The position numbers were made by a program, and so were the translations under genes. Below, piece by piece: positions 52,439-61,821 of a DNA stretch of 64,000 bases (position 1 is the stretch's first letter; the number at the start of each line of letters is the position of its first letter). Source of the stretch: JBHIDJ01 sp046760105 (GTDB taxonomy: Bacteria; Pseudomonadota; Gammaproteobacteria; Acidiferrobacterales; SPGG2); assembly GCA_046760105.1 (NCBI GenBank), contig JBHIDJ010000004.1, positions 1 through 64,000 of the forward strand. Direction: 5' to 3'. The notes under the pieces were generated by a model. The model saw nothing but the letters and a program-made list of their open reading frames with translations, made no database searches and had not been told where the DNA came from.

Positions 52439-55400
52439 ATGAGACCAGATCGCGAACCTTTGAGTGCTTCCTATTATACGTGTTGTCGCCACGCTTACGT
52501 ATTATCACGCTATCCCCGGTTTCTTTGTACGGTGGTTTTCGTTTTAGGGGCCGTATTCAGCACCGTGACGTGTGCCGCGATCAAGCTGTCACAGACAATT
52601 GCTTCGAGCAAGGGCACGGAGGGCAGTTTTTCAGCGATCGCCGGCATAACGATGAGCGAGAATGGCACGCTATACCTGACAGATAATCGCTCTGGCAGAC
52701 TCGTCCGCTTCGGCCCCTCCGGCAGCACATCAATCGCCCTTGCCGGTCAAGATCGTGTGTTCAAATCCGGTCGTCTCACCGGTGCCGCGAGCGTTGATGA
52801 CGCACTGCTGGCGATCGCGAATGCAGGCGACAGCAGCGTGGCGATCATCGATGAGGCAGGGCGACCGCGTTACTCATTTGGAGGCCGCGGCAGTGACGAT
52901 GGGCAGCTAGACGCACCAGTCGGGCTCGCCTACTCGCCGCGAGGACGGTTCTATGTTGCCGACAGCGGCAACGATAGGATCTCTGTTTACAGCGGGGATG
53001 GAATTTTCCTATTCAGTTTTGGAGACAAGGATCCCTCAGGTAAGACAAATCTGAAGAAGCCAGTTCATGTAGGCGTAGATATTGACGAGAACATTTACGT
53101 CCTCGATGACTACGGTGGCGACAGGATCTCGGTCTATGATCATACCGGCACGTTGCTGAAGCGCATCAGCAGTGAGGAGTTGAGAGGTCACACACGCAAG
53201 CCACCAAAGCTTACTGCCATGACAGTAAGCCTCCATGGCGAGATATTTCTCGCCGACGGAAACAACGGGAAGATATTGCAGCTCGACTGGCGCGCCGGCC
53301 AAATCGCCAACACCTTCGGCAGCAAAGGCAAAGGTCGCGGGCAGTTCTCAAGAATCACCGCGTTGGCCGTAACCCCTTTACACCAGCTGGTTGTCGGGGA
53401 CGTTCGCAACAAGAAGATAGAAATCTATGACCTTATTCCTTCGGTAACGCGCACCCCGACCGAAGACCTGCGGTTGCCTTCGATCAGATTGGGTGAGAGC
53501 TATGGCCTCGAGTGTGATAAGGCTTACCCAATGCCAGGCGATTCGATCCTATGCCTGAGCACGGCCAAGCGCACCGTAACGCGCGTGTCACGTAAAGGAA
53601 AGGTCGTACAGACTTTTGAAGGTCCCTTTAAGAACCCGATGCTGGCGGCGACGGACGATAACGACGTGATTGTCGTCGATGGCAACCGGCTCAAGGTCTA
53701 TTCGCACGACGGGAAGCAACGTTTTGCGTTCGGCGGTAGTGGCTCCAAAGACGGGCACTTCAAGCAGATCACCGGTGTTTACTTGCGCGACCGAATCTAT
53801 GTTGCTGATACTGGAAAGCGTGTTCAGATTTTTTCGCGCGACGGCGTTTTTCTCGACAAGCTTGCCAGCCGCAAGGGTGAGCAAAAAGTGCTTCGCAATC
53901 CTGGACCGGTTGCCGTTGACACAAAGGGCAATCTTTATGTAGCAGACAGCGGGTCCAGCAAGATCCGCGTTTTCTCTCCGAAGAAGAAATTATTGTATGA
54001 GCTAGGTGAGGGCGCAAAGTCTCCTAATCGTTACAGAGGCTTTAGCGCCATGACCCTGGACCAAGACGACAACCTCTATGTCTTAGCATCAACCACCCGC
54101 AACGCACGTACAGTGCACGTCTACCAGGGCAAGAATCGAGTATTCTCGTTCGGTTCCTCGGGCACACAACGTGGAGCTCTGTCGGATGCGACGTCATTGA
54201 CCGTGCTGTCTCCGATTAAGACCGAAGTCAGCATATACGACAAGAGGCGCCAAGCGCTGCAAACCTTTCAGTTTCTTCAGGTTCCGACGAAAGTCGATGA
54301 ATTACGCGCAAGCGGCGGTGTGGGAAAAACGAAATTACGCTGGCACAGGGTACCGGGTAGTTTTATAGATCATTACTCGCTTTACGCAGCGGTGCAGCTG
54401 AAAGGGCCTTATGAAAAAATTCTAGAAACCGCAGAGACGACGGTCACGGTCACGCATGATGATGATAAGCGTTATGTTTATTATCGCGTAGCGGCGGTGA
54501 GCGGTTTCGAGGTCGAAGGTGTAGCCTCGCAAGTGGCGGAGGATTTGTTCCAGGCGGCATACGGGCTGTACGAAACGAAACAATATGCTGAGGCGGCCGA
54601 ATTGTTTGCACAGCTCTACGACGCTGATGCCCAGCACGGCGAGGCGCTCGAGTTCTTTGGTCTGAGCCTTCTTGGTCAGAAAAAGTATGAAGACGCACTG
54701 CGCCGCTTCCGTGCCTTGGCCAAGATCCCCGGGTTCGAGATAAGGAGTATTAACCGCCAGACCGAGTCGTTGTTTGCATCGAGGCAGTTCATTGCGGCAC
54801 GCGCTATGGTGGACAAGGCTATCTCCCAGAATCAAGTGGACGCCTTGACCTATCTGTGGTGTGGCAGGATTGCCATGAAACTGGGTGATGCGGCTGGTGC
54901 AGCAGACTGCCTGGCGAGTGCGATCAAGCTTGACGAAGATATGGTATCCGCGCACGCCCTTCTCGGGCAGGCCTACCTTACGGTTGGTGCGACCGACAAA
55001 GGGTTGGCGCAACTTGATAAGGCGTTGGATATCGCACCGGAAAATCCCGTAACTTGGGTGCAGAGCGGACTCGCCTACCAGTCGCTCGGCAGACACGAAG
55101 AAGCACTCTCGCGCTTCAACAAGGCACTGGCTATCGACAAGCTTAACGGTGCTGCGCGTCTGGGGGCAGCCCAGAGTTACTTTGATCTGAAGGACTACGA
55201 GCAGGCGCGCTCGATCGCGCTGTCTATGTCCGGGGTGCCTGCACAGGAAGCCGCTGGGCAATATCTGCTCGGCATCATCGAGCTAGCGCGTGGCCAGCCG
55301 CAAGAGGCAGCACTCTCGCTCACCAAGGCAGCTAACAGAGATCCTGAGAATGTCAAAGCGTGGCTTGCTCTGACGGAGGCCTATTTGCAGCTCGAAGACG

Positions 55401-57481
55401 ATGCTAAGGCGCGATCCGCGTTGCGTCAGGCAATAGCCGCCGGACCTGCATCGTTTGAAGCCCACTTTCGTCTCGGCATGCTCGAACAGAGGAGCGAAAA
55501 CCATATCGCCGCGGCCCGAGCCTTAGCCACGGCGGTAACGATGCAACCGGCGCACTATGAATCGCGTTATGCCTATGCTGTTAGCCTATTAGCACTGGAA
55601 GGCTTGCCGGAGGCCAGTGAACATGCCAAGCGGGCGGCGCGGCTGTTACCGAAAAGCAGCGATGCGCTTGTTTTGCTTGCGGACATCGCTCAGCGGCAAG
55701 GTAAAGAGGGTGATGCCATAAATTATCTGAAGAAAGCGCTGGCTCGGAACCCCACATCGGCAGTTATCGAAATCGAGCTGGGGAAACGTTACCTGGAGAA
55801 CAATATATTCGACCTTGCGCAAATACATCTTGAACAAGGCACGTTAAAGGACACGAAGAATGCGGTACCGCACGCCCTGCTGGGTCAACTTTTCTTGAAG
55901 CGACGCCTCTACGACCAGGCAATTGAAGCGTTTACCAAAGCAGTTGAGCTTGATGCCAGCGAACAAAATAGACTGCAACTGAACATCGCCTTTGCGGAAA
56001 AGAAGAAATCGCTGGAGTTGCCATATCACGCTCCGCTCATCGCCCTGCAGGATTTACGTCTGCATCAGGTGTTCGCTGCAGCATATAAGCGATACACGAA
56101 CGAAGCGGTAGGTTCTATCAAGGTCGCCAACACCGGTGAGACTGAGTACAAGGATCTTAAGCTCACTTTTCATATCAAGGACTACATGGATTTTCCCACC
56201 AGTCGACGGATCGAACGGTTGAAGGCGAACGATACTGTGGAAGTATCGCTGTTTGCATCCTTTAACAACAGGATTCTGGACATCGACGAGGACACCGGCC
56301 TGTTAGTCGAGGTTAAGCTCAACTTTTACAGGAATGGGAAACAGGATTCGATTGATGTAACCCAGCCGATGACCATCTATGGGAAGAACGCTATCGTATG
56401 GCGTGATCTGAATATGGTCGGCTCCTTTGTTACGCCTAAGGATGAGACACTGAAGGATTTTGTGCGCCAGGCGATCAACAACTATCGACCTGAAAGCGGA
56501 TCGCTCAACGACAACATTGTCTCGGCCATGACCTGGTTCAATGTACTGTCCGCACATGGTATGAAATACGTGGTAGATCCCAACAGTCCGTTCCCGGAGC
56601 TGACCAAAGATCAGGTGGACTACGTGCAGTTTCCACGCGAGACACTATGGGTAAAAAGCGGTGACTGTGACGATTTATCAGTCTTGTTAAGTGCTGGACT
56701 GGAAAATCTCGGTATAGAAACCGCGCTGGTGGACATTCCCGGCCACCTGTTTTTTATGTTCAACAGCGGCCTTTCGCAAAAGGACAAGAATTTCATCAGC
56801 TTGCAAGATGACCTGATGATCATTCGCGACGGCGAGGTGTGGATACCGCTGGAGACGACCATGATCGCAACATCATTTTCCGAGGCATGGGCCGAGGGTG
56901 CGCGAAAATACAACAAATGGAAGAGCACAAATGAACTCCGCGAGATTCCGCTAAAGCACGCCTGGCAAAAATACTTTCCGGTGACGCTTCCGCCCGCGAA
57001 GTACGCGCTGGAACTAGCGAACGAGAAGCATGCAAAAACGCTCATCGACCGGGAGCGGTCTGTGTTGGTAACGAAAAGCCTGGAACGTTTTATCGTGCCC
57101 TATCGGGCTATGCTGGAAAGCGACCCCAATGACCTTGAGGCGCGCATGCAGATCGGCATCACGTACGCGAAGAATGGTCTTTATGATCTCGCCGTCGATG
57201 AGTTTGAACGAGCACTGCAGATCGATCCGAACGACAGCGCGGTGCACAACAATCACGGCAACATATACTATATTAAGGGAGATTATGAGCGTGCATTGGA
57301 AGCCTATCGTCGCGCCGAGGAGTTCGATCCGCAAGACGCCGGCATAAAAGTCAATCTTGCGCTTACGCACTACCGTCTCGGAAGGCTCGCGGATGCAGTA
57401 GCCAAGCACGCTGAGGCAATCGCGCTCGACAAGGCGTTTGCCGAAAAGTACGAGACGTTGCAAAAACTCCTGACGCACTAA
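52439..57481 (+). CDS. Giant exported NHL-propeller / TPR / transglutaminase-like protein
   Basis: 1680 residues from ATG 52439 (GAGG site; an earlier in-frame ATG at 52367 is less likely). A signal or anchor helix (LCTVVFVLGAVFSTVTCAA) comes first. Residues about 60-600 hold NHL-type blades (LDAPVGLAYSPRGRFYVADSGNDRISVYSG and variants), about 610-690 a fibronectin-like module, and about 695-1185 more than ten TPRs. A beta-rich region precedes a transglutaminase-like domain with GDCDDLSVL (Cys1410) and PGHLFFMF (His1436). Two or three further TPRs end the protein. It is probably periplasmic. The Cys-His pair suggests a papain-like peptidase or transglutaminase; the substrate is unknown. Confidence 0.85.
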   Translation: MRPDREPLSASYYTCCRHAYVLSRYPRFLCTVVFVLGAVFSTVTCAAIKLSQTIASSKGTEGSFSAIAGITMSENGTLYLTDNRSGRLVRFGPSGSTSIALAGQDRVFKSGRLTGAASVDDALLAIANAGDSSVAIIDEAGRPRYSFGGRGSDDGQLDAPVGLAYSPRGRFYVADSGNDRISVYSGDGIFLFSFGDKDPSGKTNLKKPVHVGVDIDENIYVLDDYGGDRISVYDHTGTLLKRISSEELRGHTRKPPKLTAMTVSLHGEIFLADGNNGKILQLDWRAGQIANTFGSKGKGRGQFSRITALAVTPLHQLVVGDVRNKKIEIYDLIPSVTRTPTEDLRLPSIRLGESYGLECDKAYPMPGDSILCLSTAKRTVTRVSRKGKVVQTFEGPFKNPMLAATDDNDVIVVDGNRLKVYSHDGKQRFAFGGSGSKDGHFKQITGVYLRDRIYVADTGKRVQIFSRDGVFLDKLASRKGEQKVLRNPGPVAVDTKGNLYVADSGSSKIRVFSPKKKLLYELGEGAKSPNRYRGFSAMTLDQDDNLYVLASTTRNARTVHVYQGKNRVFSFGSSGTQRGALSDATSLTVLSPIKTEVSIYDKRRQALQTFQFLQVPTKVDELRASGGVGKTKLRWHRVPGSFIDHYSLYAAVQLKGPYEKILETAETTVTVTHDDDKRYVYYRVAAVSGFEVEGVASQVAEDLFQAAYGLYETKQYAEAAELFAQLYDADAQHGEALEFFGLSLLGQKKYEDALRRFRALAKIPGFEIRSINRQTESLFASRQFIAARAMVDKAISQNQVDALTYLWCGRIAMKLGDAAGAADCLASAIKLDEDMVSAHALLGQAYLTVGATDKGLAQLDKALDIAPENPVTWVQSGLAYQSLGRHEEALSRFNKALAIDKLNGAARLGAAQSYFDLKDYEQARSIALSMSGVPAQEAAGQYLLGIIELARGQPQEAALSLTKAANRDPENVKAWLALTEAYLQLEDDAKARSALRQAIAAGPASFEAHFRLGMLEQRSENHIAAARALATAVTMQPAHYESRYAYAVSLLALEGLPEASEHAKRAARLLPKSSDALVLLADIAQRQGKEGDAINYLKKALARNPTSAVIEIELGKRYLENNIFDLAQIHLEQGTLKDTKNAVPHALLGQLFLKRRLYDQAIEAFTKAVELDASEQNRLQLNIAFAEKKKSLELPYHAPLIALQDLRLHQVFAAAYKRYTNEAVGSIKVANTGETEYKDLKLTFHIKDYMDFPTSRRIERLKANDTVEVSLFASFNNRILDIDEDTGLLVEVKLNFYRNGKQDSIDVTQPMTIYGKNAIVWRDLNMVGSFVTPKDETLKDFVRQAINNYRPESGSLNDNIVSAMTWFNVLSAHGMKYVVDPNSPFPELTKDQVDYVQFPRETLWVKSGDCDDLSVLLSAGLENLGIETALVDIPGHLFFMFNSGLSQKDKNFISLQDDLMIIRDGEVWIPLETTMIATSFSEAWAEGARKYNKWKSTNELREIPLKHAWQKYFPVTLPPAKYALELANEKHAKTLIDRERSVLVTKSLERFIVPYRAMLESDPNDLEARMQIGITYAKNGLYDLAVDEFERALQIDPNDSAVHNNHGNIYYIKGDYERALEAYRRAEEFDPQDAGIKVNLALTHYRLGRLADAVAKHAEAIALDKAFAEKYETLQKLLTH

Positions 57482-57508
57482 GCAAGGTGGTTTTGCGGGG
57501 TATGTCAT

Positions 57509-58072
57509 ATGCGAAGGGTGTTATTACTAAGTTTGACGATCACTTTCGCCTGGGCGCCGTTGGTGGCGGAGGAGAACAAAGCGGCAACTACCGATGTTGC
57601 AGTCGAGACGGCAGATCGGGGACCCGCTGTCAAGCGTATTTTCGCTCGTGTATGGGCGCGCTTACGCGCCTACATACCGAGGCCCGCGGCGCTTGCGCCG
57701 ACAGCATCGGGTACGCAGATCGCAGGGGTGCGCGGGGCCGAGGCGACTAGCAGCGGGCTACAACCTTATTGGAAAGGAGATAAGACAAGCGATCCCGCTT
57801 TTGTCGAAGAGGCGGAAATCTTCGTGGCTGCCGTCGAGCTGGCCGAAGCGGGAGAGTTTCAGCAGGCGGCTGCCGCGTTCAAAGCCTTCAGTGTCGCCTA
57901 CCCGGATAGCAAGCTAAGTCCCAATGTGCAGTTCGCCTTAGGAGTGGTTTACGGGCAGCTGGGGAATACCGAGGAGGCGGTAACCACGCTGAAGGCGTTT
58001 GCTCGATCTCATCCCACACATCCGCTGGCAGAGGATGCGCGGCAGGTGATAACGGGACTGCAAGAGCGCTAG
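57509..58072 (+). CDS. Exported TPR protein, partner of the giant gene
   Basis: 187 residues: signal peptide (RVLLLSLTITFAWAPLVA), a basic linker and two C-terminal TPRs of the YbgF/outer-membrane-assembly type (FVEEAEIFVAAVELAEAGEFQQAAAAFKAFSVAYPDSKLSPNVQFALGVVYGQLGNTEEAVTTLKAFARSHP). It starts 27 bp after the giant gene, so they form an operon. Probably a periplasmic scaffold; no enzymatic motif. Confidence 0.8.
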   Translation: MRRVLLLSLTITFAWAPLVAEENKAATTDVAVETADRGPAVKRIFARVWARLRAYIPRPAALAPTASGTQIAGVRGAEATSSGLQPYWKGDKTSDPAFVEEAEIFVAAVELAEAGEFQQAAAAFKAFSVAYPDSKLSPNVQFALGVVYGQLGNTEEAVTTLKAFARSHPTHPLAEDARQVITGLQER

Positions 58073-58429
58073 TTGCGAAAACCCGGAAGTACGGCCGTGG
58101 CGGCGCCGAATGTTCGCCCCTACCTAGTCTTCACACGAGCAGTATCGTTAGCTACAAACCACTGTGAGGCTGCCTGCTGAGGGCGGCCATCTTTACGGCG
58201 CCATCGGGCGAGCGCGACGGGCACGAGCCCCGAAATCCGACCCATGGATTAAATCCCCACAAGGTCGGCGAGACACATCTCGCGAAGCAAAACCAACGGA
58301 ACTGTCTAGCAGAATCAGGCATGATTCGTAAGTCGTAAATGCTGAACCCCATGATTCGGGAATCTTGGATATGAGGCATGGGTTGTGGAGATGCTTACGG
58401 TTTACGATTCGCCGCTTACCCTTCACGGT
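58073..58429. other. Gap with ATTCGT/GTGAA-type short repeats
   Basis: 357 bp between two convergent genes. Its right half (about 58320-58450) is built from short variants of TGATTCGT, TTTACGATTC and CCTTCACGGTTCACGAATTACGAATC, the same vocabulary as the 45-bp repeats at 33.7 and 35.3 kb. No open frame is supported. Confidence 0.5.
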
Positions 58430-59071
58430 TCACGAATTACGAATCATTAGTCCTTCAACCTCTTTTAACGTTGCCCGCCTCAGCGGTTTGCCATTGACGG
58501 GGCTTAAAGGCGCCTCGCGAGCTGCCTCGCGGTTAAAAACGTAAACTTCGATAGTGCAAGCATCGGCAGTGAAGCGATACACTGGGCAGCTCTCAAAACG
58601 CTCGCCGCCATAACGTATGCGCTTGTCGAGCTCTTCGAAAGGGATGCTGTGTTCGTGCAGGAGCAGACCGATTTCCTCCGGTGTATCCGCACACACATGG
58701 ATTTGAATTGCCGATTCGGGCGTGACGGTACCGCTGAGGACAGATCCCACGAGGCGCGGTTTAAACCTGGAGAAGAATTGCATAGCCTCGATTGCTAGCT
58801 CGCGCAGCCGTCTTAGTGTTCCGGATAGCCGTTCTGCGTGAAAGAGCTGCAAGTACTCACGCAACGACGCTTCTACCTCTTGATTGGTCGGTAGATGTTT
58901 GTTGTCTGGAACGTTAAGACGGTTGGCAGCCTTACGTTTGGCGGCATGAAAGTCACGTACACCTTCGCCCGCCATAATACGTGCTGCCTCGACGCTGATG
59001 TGTTGGCGAAGCTGTGCTTCCGCGCGCGGCGTGGGTCTAGCTGCGCGCCGCAATCGCGTCTTGCTACCCAT
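58430..59071 (-). CDS. Conserved hypothetical protein, possible nucleotidyltransferase-like fold
   Basis: 213 residues, basic N-terminus, then a helical region and an alpha/beta half with RLVGSVLSGTVTPESAIQIHVCADTPEEIGLLLHEHSIPFEELDKRIRYGG and CTIEVYVFN. The VGSVLSGT turn followed by alternating strands recalls minimal nucleotidyltransferases, but the aspartates of the active site are not obvious, so I leave the function open. The ATG overlaps the mrcA stop (TGATG), so translation is coupled. The last codons and stop (LMIRNS) lie inside a repeat-like sequence. Confidence 0.7.
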   Translation of the reverse strand: MGSKTRLRRAARPTPRAEAQLRQHISVEAARIMAGEGVRDFHAAKRKAANRLNVPDNKHLPTNQEVEASLREYLQLFHAERLSGTLRRLRELAIEAMQFFSRFKPRLVGSVLSGTVTPESAIQIHVCADTPEEIGLLLHEHSIPFEELDKRIRYGGERFESCPVYRFTADACTIEVYVFNREAAREAPLSPVNGKPLRRATLKEVEGLMIRNS

Positions 59072-61629
59072 CAGAAAAGTTCCTTGGGGATAACTTGGGC
59101 CGGTGGTGCTACTACGGGGGGTAGCCCGTCGTTCTCTTCGTCGGCAACCTCAGCTTCTGGCGTTACGGGCTCGGTACCGACGAGGAAATACTCTACGATT
59201 GCGGATGGGCTCTCCGGATAGGTGGGTTCACCGGTCTCGCGATCGACGCTCACTGCTACCACACCGTCCGGTACCGGCAACGATTTCTCGGACAGTCCCT
59301 TCAACGCTGTGTCCATGTAATCGATCCAGATCGGTAGAGCAGCACGCGCCCCAGCCTCGCCCGGTCCGAGCGATGTCGGTTGGTCGAAGCCGATCCAAGT
59401 CGTGGTGACTATATCGGGGGTGAAACCCGAAAACCACGCATCATGGAACTCATTCGTGGTACCGGTCTTGCCCGCAAGGTCTGCACGGCCAAGCACCAAC
59501 GCCCGTCTGCCGGTGCCCCGGGTGATCACGTCCTTCATTACACTCGTTATAATGAACGCGTTCTCTTTGCTGATAACACGTGGTGCATAGCGGGGTTGGA
59601 GCGCCGGTGTCTCCGCGGTCATCGGATCAACGTTCCGCACGACCATGGCAGGTCTATTATCGGGACAGTCCTCGCAAATCACGCTAGGGTTGGCCTGCTC
59701 AAGAATATTGCCATCGGCGTCTTCGATGCGACTAATGAAGTAAGGTTCCACCAGATAGCCACCGTTGGCGAATACGCCGAATGCGGTGGCCATCTGTAGC
59801 GGTGTCGCTGATGCCGTGCCCAACGCCAAGGAGAGGTTGCGCGGAAGCTTTGCACGCTCGAAGCCAAAACGTTCCAGGTACTCGGCTGCGTAATCCGGTT
59901 CAATATGCCGCAGCAGTCGTACCGACACGAGGTTGAGTGAGAGCGTAAGTGCCTTGCGCAACGGTGTTGGCCCGAAAAACTTCCGGCTGTAGTTGTGGGG
60001 CCGCCAGACATCCTCCAGCCCGGAATCTTGTTCAGAGATTACGATGGGTGCACCGCTTACGGGGGTGGCGGTGGTAAAGCCCTTTTCCAACGCGGCGGAA
60101 TAAATAAATGGCTTCAGGTTGGATCCCGGCTGCCGTTGCGCCTGGATCGCGCGGTTGAACTTGCTACGGTCAAAATCGGAACCGCCGGTCAGCGCGAGAA
60201 TGGCGCCATCGGTCGGGCGCAGTGAAACCAACGCCCCTGCTATTTCTGGCAACTGCGCAAGAAGCCAGTACCCTGGTTCATCCTGACCTTCGGTTTCATC
60301 ATTTTGGTTTTCGGTTTTTTGTTTCTCGGCAACCTCCGTTTTTTTCTCCGCGTACTCCAAATAGATAATGTCGCCCGGTGTGAGAATGTCGGCTGCCTTC
60401 GTAGGGGCGGGTCCGCGCGTGGTTTCATCTATGTACTTACGTGCCCACGATAATCCGTCCCAGCCGATCTCCACCATATAGCCGTCCTGCGTGTAAACGC
60501 TCGCTGTCTTTTCGCCGAGTGCAAACACGATTCCCGGTAACAGCTCGCCGACAGCACGGTAGTCCTTGAGGATATCGTCTAGGTATTCCTGATCGATCTC
60601 GGCGCCGCTGATACCGACGTGGCCGGCGGGGCCACGGTAACCGTGGCGCCGTTCATACGCGCGCAACCCGCGACGCAGGGCCCAATTGGCCGCTTCTTGG
60701 TAGTCCGCGCGGATAGTGGTGTAGATGTGAAAGCCGCCACCATAGCTTTCCTCGTCATACCGCTCCACCATGTATTGCCGTACCATTTCGCCAATATATG
60801 GCGCCTCAACATCGTATGTGAGAGCGTTTTTGGTTGCCGTAAGTGGAGATTCTTTGGCGGATTCATAAGTTTCGTCATCAATGAAGTCAAGCGCGCGCAT
60901 GCGGTGTAGCACATAATCGCGTCGTTCGATCGCGCGGTCAGGATTGCTTAAAGGGTTATTGCGCGAAGGTGCCTTTGGCAGACCGGCGAGCGTAGCGGTC
61001 TCTGGCACTGTTAACGCATCCAGGGATTTGCCGTAGTAGACACGTGCGGCGGCCCCAAAACCGTAGGCACGATGACCGAGAAAGATCTTATTTAGGTAGA
61101 GCTCCAGGATGTCCTTCTTAGTCAGTTGGCGCTCGATTTTGAACGCGAGCAGGATCTCTTTGAACTTGCGGGTATAGGTTTTCTCCGGGCTCAAGAAAAA
61201 GTTTCGGGCCACTTGCATGGTAATGGTGCTCGCACCTTGGCTGTGGGTGCCGGTGCGGAGGTTATGCCATGTGGCACGCGCGATCCCCAGGAAATCGACA
61301 CCGTAGTGGTTGTAGAAGTCGTCGTCCTCCGCCGCAAGAATCGCCTTGATCAGCAGAGGCGGAACCTGATCGGCCGTTAGAAGAATACGTTTTTCCTCAC
61401 CAAACTCCGCCAGCAGCCGGTTGTCTGCTGAGTAAACGCGCATGGGCACTTTGAGGCGTTCTTCGGAAAAATCGATGGACGGCAGTTGCGGCGTGAAAAT
61501 AAGGGTCGCTATGGCCACAATTAGAGCTGCGCTCACGAATAATCCGAACGATATAAGGGACAGAAGCAACCACGGTCTGCGTGGGAGAGACCGGCGCACT
61601 CGAGATCCTGAAGAAGAGGGGTCGCTCAT
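59071..61629 (-). CDS. mrcA: Penicillin-binding protein 1A
   Basis: 852 residues, bifunctional class A PBP. A cytoplasmic tail and membrane helix (WLLLSLISFGLFVSAALIVAIATLIF) precede the GT51 glycosyltransferase with AAEDDDFYNHYGVDFLGIARA (catalytic Glu). An OB-like insert around 320-450 is followed by the transpeptidase with SxxK in QPGSNLKPFIYSA, SLN in LSLNLVSVRLL and KTGTT in LAGKTGTTNEFHDAWF. It polymerises and crosslinks murein. ATG 61629 gives the typical N-terminus; the frame extends to 61707. Divergent from pilM, the standard gammaproteobacterial order. Confidence 0.96.
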   Translation of the reverse strand: MSDPSSSGSRVRRSLPRRPWLLLSLISFGLFVSAALIVAIATLIFTPQLPSIDFSEERLKVPMRVYSADNRLLAEFGEEKRILLTADQVPPLLIKAILAAEDDDFYNHYGVDFLGIARATWHNLRTGTHSQGASTITMQVARNFFLSPEKTYTRKFKEILLAFKIERQLTKKDILELYLNKIFLGHRAYGFGAAARVYYGKSLDALTVPETATLAGLPKAPSRNNPLSNPDRAIERRDYVLHRMRALDFIDDETYESAKESPLTATKNALTYDVEAPYIGEMVRQYMVERYDEESYGGGFHIYTTIRADYQEAANWALRRGLRAYERRHGYRGPAGHVGISGAEIDQEYLDDILKDYRAVGELLPGIVFALGEKTASVYTQDGYMVEIGWDGLSWARKYIDETTRGPAPTKAADILTPGDIIYLEYAEKKTEVAEKQKTENQNDETEGQDEPGYWLLAQLPEIAGALVSLRPTDGAILALTGGSDFDRSKFNRAIQAQRQPGSNLKPFIYSAALEKGFTTATPVSGAPIVISEQDSGLEDVWRPHNYSRKFFGPTPLRKALTLSLNLVSVRLLRHIEPDYAAEYLERFGFERAKLPRNLSLALGTASATPLQMATAFGVFANGGYLVEPYFISRIEDADGNILEQANPSVICEDCPDNRPAMVVRNVDPMTAETPALQPRYAPRVISKENAFIITSVMKDVITRGTGRRALVLGRADLAGKTGTTNEFHDAWFSGFTPDIVTTTWIGFDQPTSLGPGEAGARAALPIWIDYMDTALKGLSEKSLPVPDGVVAVSVDRETGEPTYPESPSAIVEYFLVGTEPVTPEAEVADEENDGLPPVVAPPAQVIPKELF

Positions 61630-61821
61630 AGTGTACGTTCGACAGCTGAATTCAGCGCACGCCGAATCAGCCCGAACCTCGGGCCGCGAAGTATAAATCG
61701 AAACCAATCATCGCCAAAGGCATATTTGTCACTTCCGCTCGCCATGGTCTATATTTGGGGGTAGTATTTAACGTGCGTTTGCAGCTATCTCTCATAAGTA
61801 CATGAGTTAAAACGAGATTTC

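Noticed and set aside
54422..55261. 279-codon minus-strand frame inside the giant NHL/TPR gene
   Set aside because: Antisense shadow of TPR-coding sequence, Arg/His-rich, no family.
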